Part shown: positions 51,180 through 52,782 of the stretch, piece after piece
How the letters are laid out: every line of letters begins with the position of its first letter
How positions within the stretch are numbered: the first letter of the stretch is position 1
Source of the DNA: Betaproteobacteria bacterium UBA5216
GTDB taxonomy: Bacteria > Pseudomonadota > Gammaproteobacteria > Burkholderiales > SG8-41
Direction: 5' to 3'
NCBI GenBank assembly: GCA_002412495.1
Contig: DHVE01000017.1
Span: forward strand, 1-52,782
DNA length: 52,782 nucleotides
Notes under the pieces: generated by a model
The model's input: the letters and a program-made list of their open reading frames with translations, nothing else
Databases searched by the model: none
Told to the model about the DNA's origin: nothing
Translations under genes and position numbers: made by a program

Positions 51180-52136
51180 ATGAAACGCTGGATGGCGGTT
51201 TGCAGTGCGGGTTTCGTGCTCACGGCCAGTGCGCAGGCTTACCCCGTACGCCCGATACGCCTCATCGTGCCGTATCCGGCCGCCGGCCCGAACGACATGC
51301 TGGCACGTTCGTTCAACGATCCGCTGGGCAAGCGACTCGGGCAGTCGGTGGTGATCGACAATCGCGGTGGTGCCGCTACCGTGATCGGTGCGGAAATTGC
51401 CGCGAATGCCGCGCCCGATGGTTACACCCTGCTACTCGCGACGGTGACCACGCTGGCGGTCGCGCCCGCGCTTTCGGCCAAGCTGCCGTTCCGTTCGGAA
51501 GATTTCGTACCGATCTCCATGCTGGCCGCGCAGCCGTATCTGCTGGCGGCGCATCCGGCCTTACCCGCAACCACTGTTGCGCAACTGGTTGCGTATGCCA
51601 AGGCAAATCCGGGCAAGCTGAGTTTTGCCTCGGCGGGTGTGGGGACCAGCGCGCATCTCGCGGGCGAAATGTTCAAACACATGGCGGCCATCAACGTGGT
51701 GCATGTGCCCTACAAGGGCGGCGGCCCCGCGATGAATGATCTGCTGGCGGGCCAGGTGGCGTATATGTTCGGCGGCGCATCGGGCATGATTCCGCACGCG
51801 CAATCGGGCAAGCTGCGTGTGCTGGCGATTACCTCGCACAAACGCTCAGTGGCCGTACCGGAGATACCCACCATCGCGGAAAGCGGCCTGACCGGCTACG
51901 GCACCAGCACCTGGAACTCACTCGTCGCGCCGCGCGGCACGTCAGCGGCGATCGTTCAGCGATTAAATACTGAAGTGAACGTGGTGATGAATCAGCCCGA
52001 CGTGAAAGACCGGTTGAAGCGGCAAGGCATCGACCCCGATCCCGGCACGCCCGCGCAACTGCAGGCGCATATTAAATCCGAAATTGCGCGGTTTAGTGCG
52101 TTGATCAAGTTGATTGGGTTGAGGGTGGTGGAGTGA
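51180..52136 (+). CDS. Bug family periplasmic substrate-binding protein
   Basis: The product is 318 residues behind a GAGGAG site. The signal peptide is short (MKRWMAVCSAGFVLTASAQA). The mature part has YPVRPIRLIVPYPAAGPND, IDNRGGAATVIG, APDGYTLL, LPFRSEDFVP in place of LPYDP, and HVPYKGGGPAM. It is divergent from the second CoA-transferase, which may act on its ligand (inference). Confidence 0.94.
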   Translation: MKRWMAVCSAGFVLTASAQAYPVRPIRLIVPYPAAGPNDMLARSFNDPLGKRLGQSVVIDNRGGAATVIGAEIAANAAPDGYTLLLATVTTLAVAPALSAKLPFRSEDFVPISMLAAQPYLLAAHPALPATTVAQLVAYAKANPGKLSFASAGVGTSAHLAGEMFKHMAAINVVHVPYKGGGPAMNDLLAGQVAYMFGGASGMIPHAQSGKLRVLAITSHKRSVAVPEIPTIAESGLTGYGTSTWNSLVAPRGTSAAIVQRLNTEVNVVMNQPDVKDRLKRQGIDPDPGTPAQLQAHIKSEIARFSALIKLIGLRVVE

Positions 52137-52217
52137 GGGGTCTGTAACGCCTGCGTTGACTGGGCGCCGTGAAGCGCGCAACGCTGCGCCGCGTCTGAGT
52201 CGAAAAGTTAGAGCGCA

Positions 52218-52782
52218 TTACCATTTGCCGACATTCTGAGTTACTCCTTCTACGAAATTTGGAAACATCTTCGCAAGACTAACGCGACCATCAACCTCCC
52301 TTTTATATTGTTCCAGTTTGCCATCGTCAAATGATGCTCCCACATAGAGCGCGCCACTTTGTGAGAAGGACATTCCGACGGCGATTGTCATCTTCGTAAC
52401 ATGACTGTACATGTGATAGAACTCTTGCGAGTCCTTTAGAGCATCGAGCGCATCACCTTTTAACGATAATTTTTCATAGTGCCGCAGGACATCGCGAACT
52501 GCATTTTTGCTCGAGTACTTGTTCTGCATGAAACGTTGCAGAACCCCCGTGTCTTTGCCGGCACAAAGTAAGGCCAAAGCAATGCTTTCAATAACTTGGC
52601 GAAAGAGGTTTCCTGCCGCGATAGTCTGGCCCGAAAGTAGTAACTTCATCGAAAGCACGTGCAACGTAATTGCGATGTAGACCAACGCAGAAACGTGTGC
52701 CCTCTCATCGTCCTTGATGTGGCTGTCAAAAGCGCGCCATTTGACGAAAGAATCGGCCATGTATTCCGCGAAGGCCTTCGCG
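52218..52782 (-). CDS. Unknown protein, probably cut by the right edge
   Basis: An ATG at 52760 would give 180 residues, but the frame stays open to the edge (KAFAEYM...), so the gene may start outside. The sequence has a long helical stretch (ALVYIAITLHVLSMKLLLSG then NLFRQVIESIALALLCAG) and a charged second half. I recognise no family. Base composition is visibly more AT-rich than its neighbours, and codon use differs (many AAT, AAA, TTT-type codons), which suggests recent acquisition. Confidence 0.7.
   Translation of the reverse strand, partial: AKAFAEYMADSFVKWRAFDSHIKDDERAHVSALVYIAITLHVLSMKLLLSGQTIAAGNLFRQVIESIALALLCAGKDTGVLQRFMQNKYSSKNAVRDVLRHYEKLSLKGDALDALKDSQEFYHMYSHVTKMTIAVGMSFSQSGALYVGASFDDGKLEQYKREVDGRVSLAKMFPNFVEGVTQNVGKW

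Noticed and set aside
1..52782. tRNA, rRNA, transposase, integrase or phage genes
   Set aside because: None could be recognised on either strand, so none is reported.

Overview
The window looks like a chromosomal segment of a GC-rich betaproteobacterium, probably Burkholderiales. The best clue is the very high density of Bug-type (TctC family) periplasmic solute receptors: 15 apparently intact genes plus one decayed remnant in 52.8 kb. This expansion is typical of Bordetella, Achromobacter, Cupriavidus and relatives. No TctA or TctB membrane subunit is visible, so the receptors appear to be orphans that sit beside small catabolic gene sets. No rRNA, tRNA, CRISPR array, transposase or phage gene was recognised.

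Layout. 1-8.2 kb: an edge-truncated acyl-CoA dehydrogenase, a VOC protein, two MmgE/PrpD proteins, three Bug receptors, a tiny membrane protein and an LLM-type flavin oxidoreductase. 8.4-11.4 kb: a small exported Cys protein with three 90-bp tandem repeats, facing a NarL-type sensor kinase/response regulator pair, then a small basic CxxC protein. 11.6-16 kb: a Bug remnant, three Bug genes and a maleylacetate-reductase-like dehydrogenase. 16.1-23.1 kb: a seven-gene plus-strand run (quinone reductase, Bug, hydrolase, TauD-type dioxygenase, Bug, DadA-type oxidase, Bug). 23.3-29.0 kb: a minus-strand run (Bug, a three-subunit HcnCAB-like amine/amino-acid dehydrogenase, gamma-glutamyltransferase). 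29.2-38.0 kb: hydrolase and Bug; then MmgE/PrpD divergent from a set made of an isocitrate-lyase/PEP-mutase-type lyase, LeuC-like and LeuD-like dehydratase subunits, another MmgE/PrpD and Bug. 38.0-42.4 kb: Bug, an Asp-box beta-propeller protein, Bug, hydrolase. 42.4-51.0 kb: M32 carboxypeptidase, enoyl-CoA hydratase and two paralogous class III CoA-transferases flanking a VOC protein and an IorAB-like molybdenum hydroxylase. 51.2 kb to the end: Bug and an AT-rich unknown gene running off the edge.

How it may work together (inference): Bug receptors bind carboxylated or amide substrates outside the inner membrane. The adjoining dehydratases, lyases, CoA-transferases, hydratases and oxidases would feed them into central metabolism. 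The lyase-LeuC-LeuD-PrpD-Bug block lacks leuA and leuB. It resembles a dehydratase plus C-C lyase route such as the dimethylmaleate/dimethylmalate pathway more than leucine synthesis.

The gaps are rich in palindromic repeats. At least six sequence types are present: one type occurs at two loci, one supplies the stop codon of the LeuD-like gene, and one is a perfect 29-bp inverted repeat abutting the start of the M32 peptidase. Start codons GTG and TTG are common, and several starts were moved from the longest open frame on the basis of ribosome-binding sites, signal peptides or homology.
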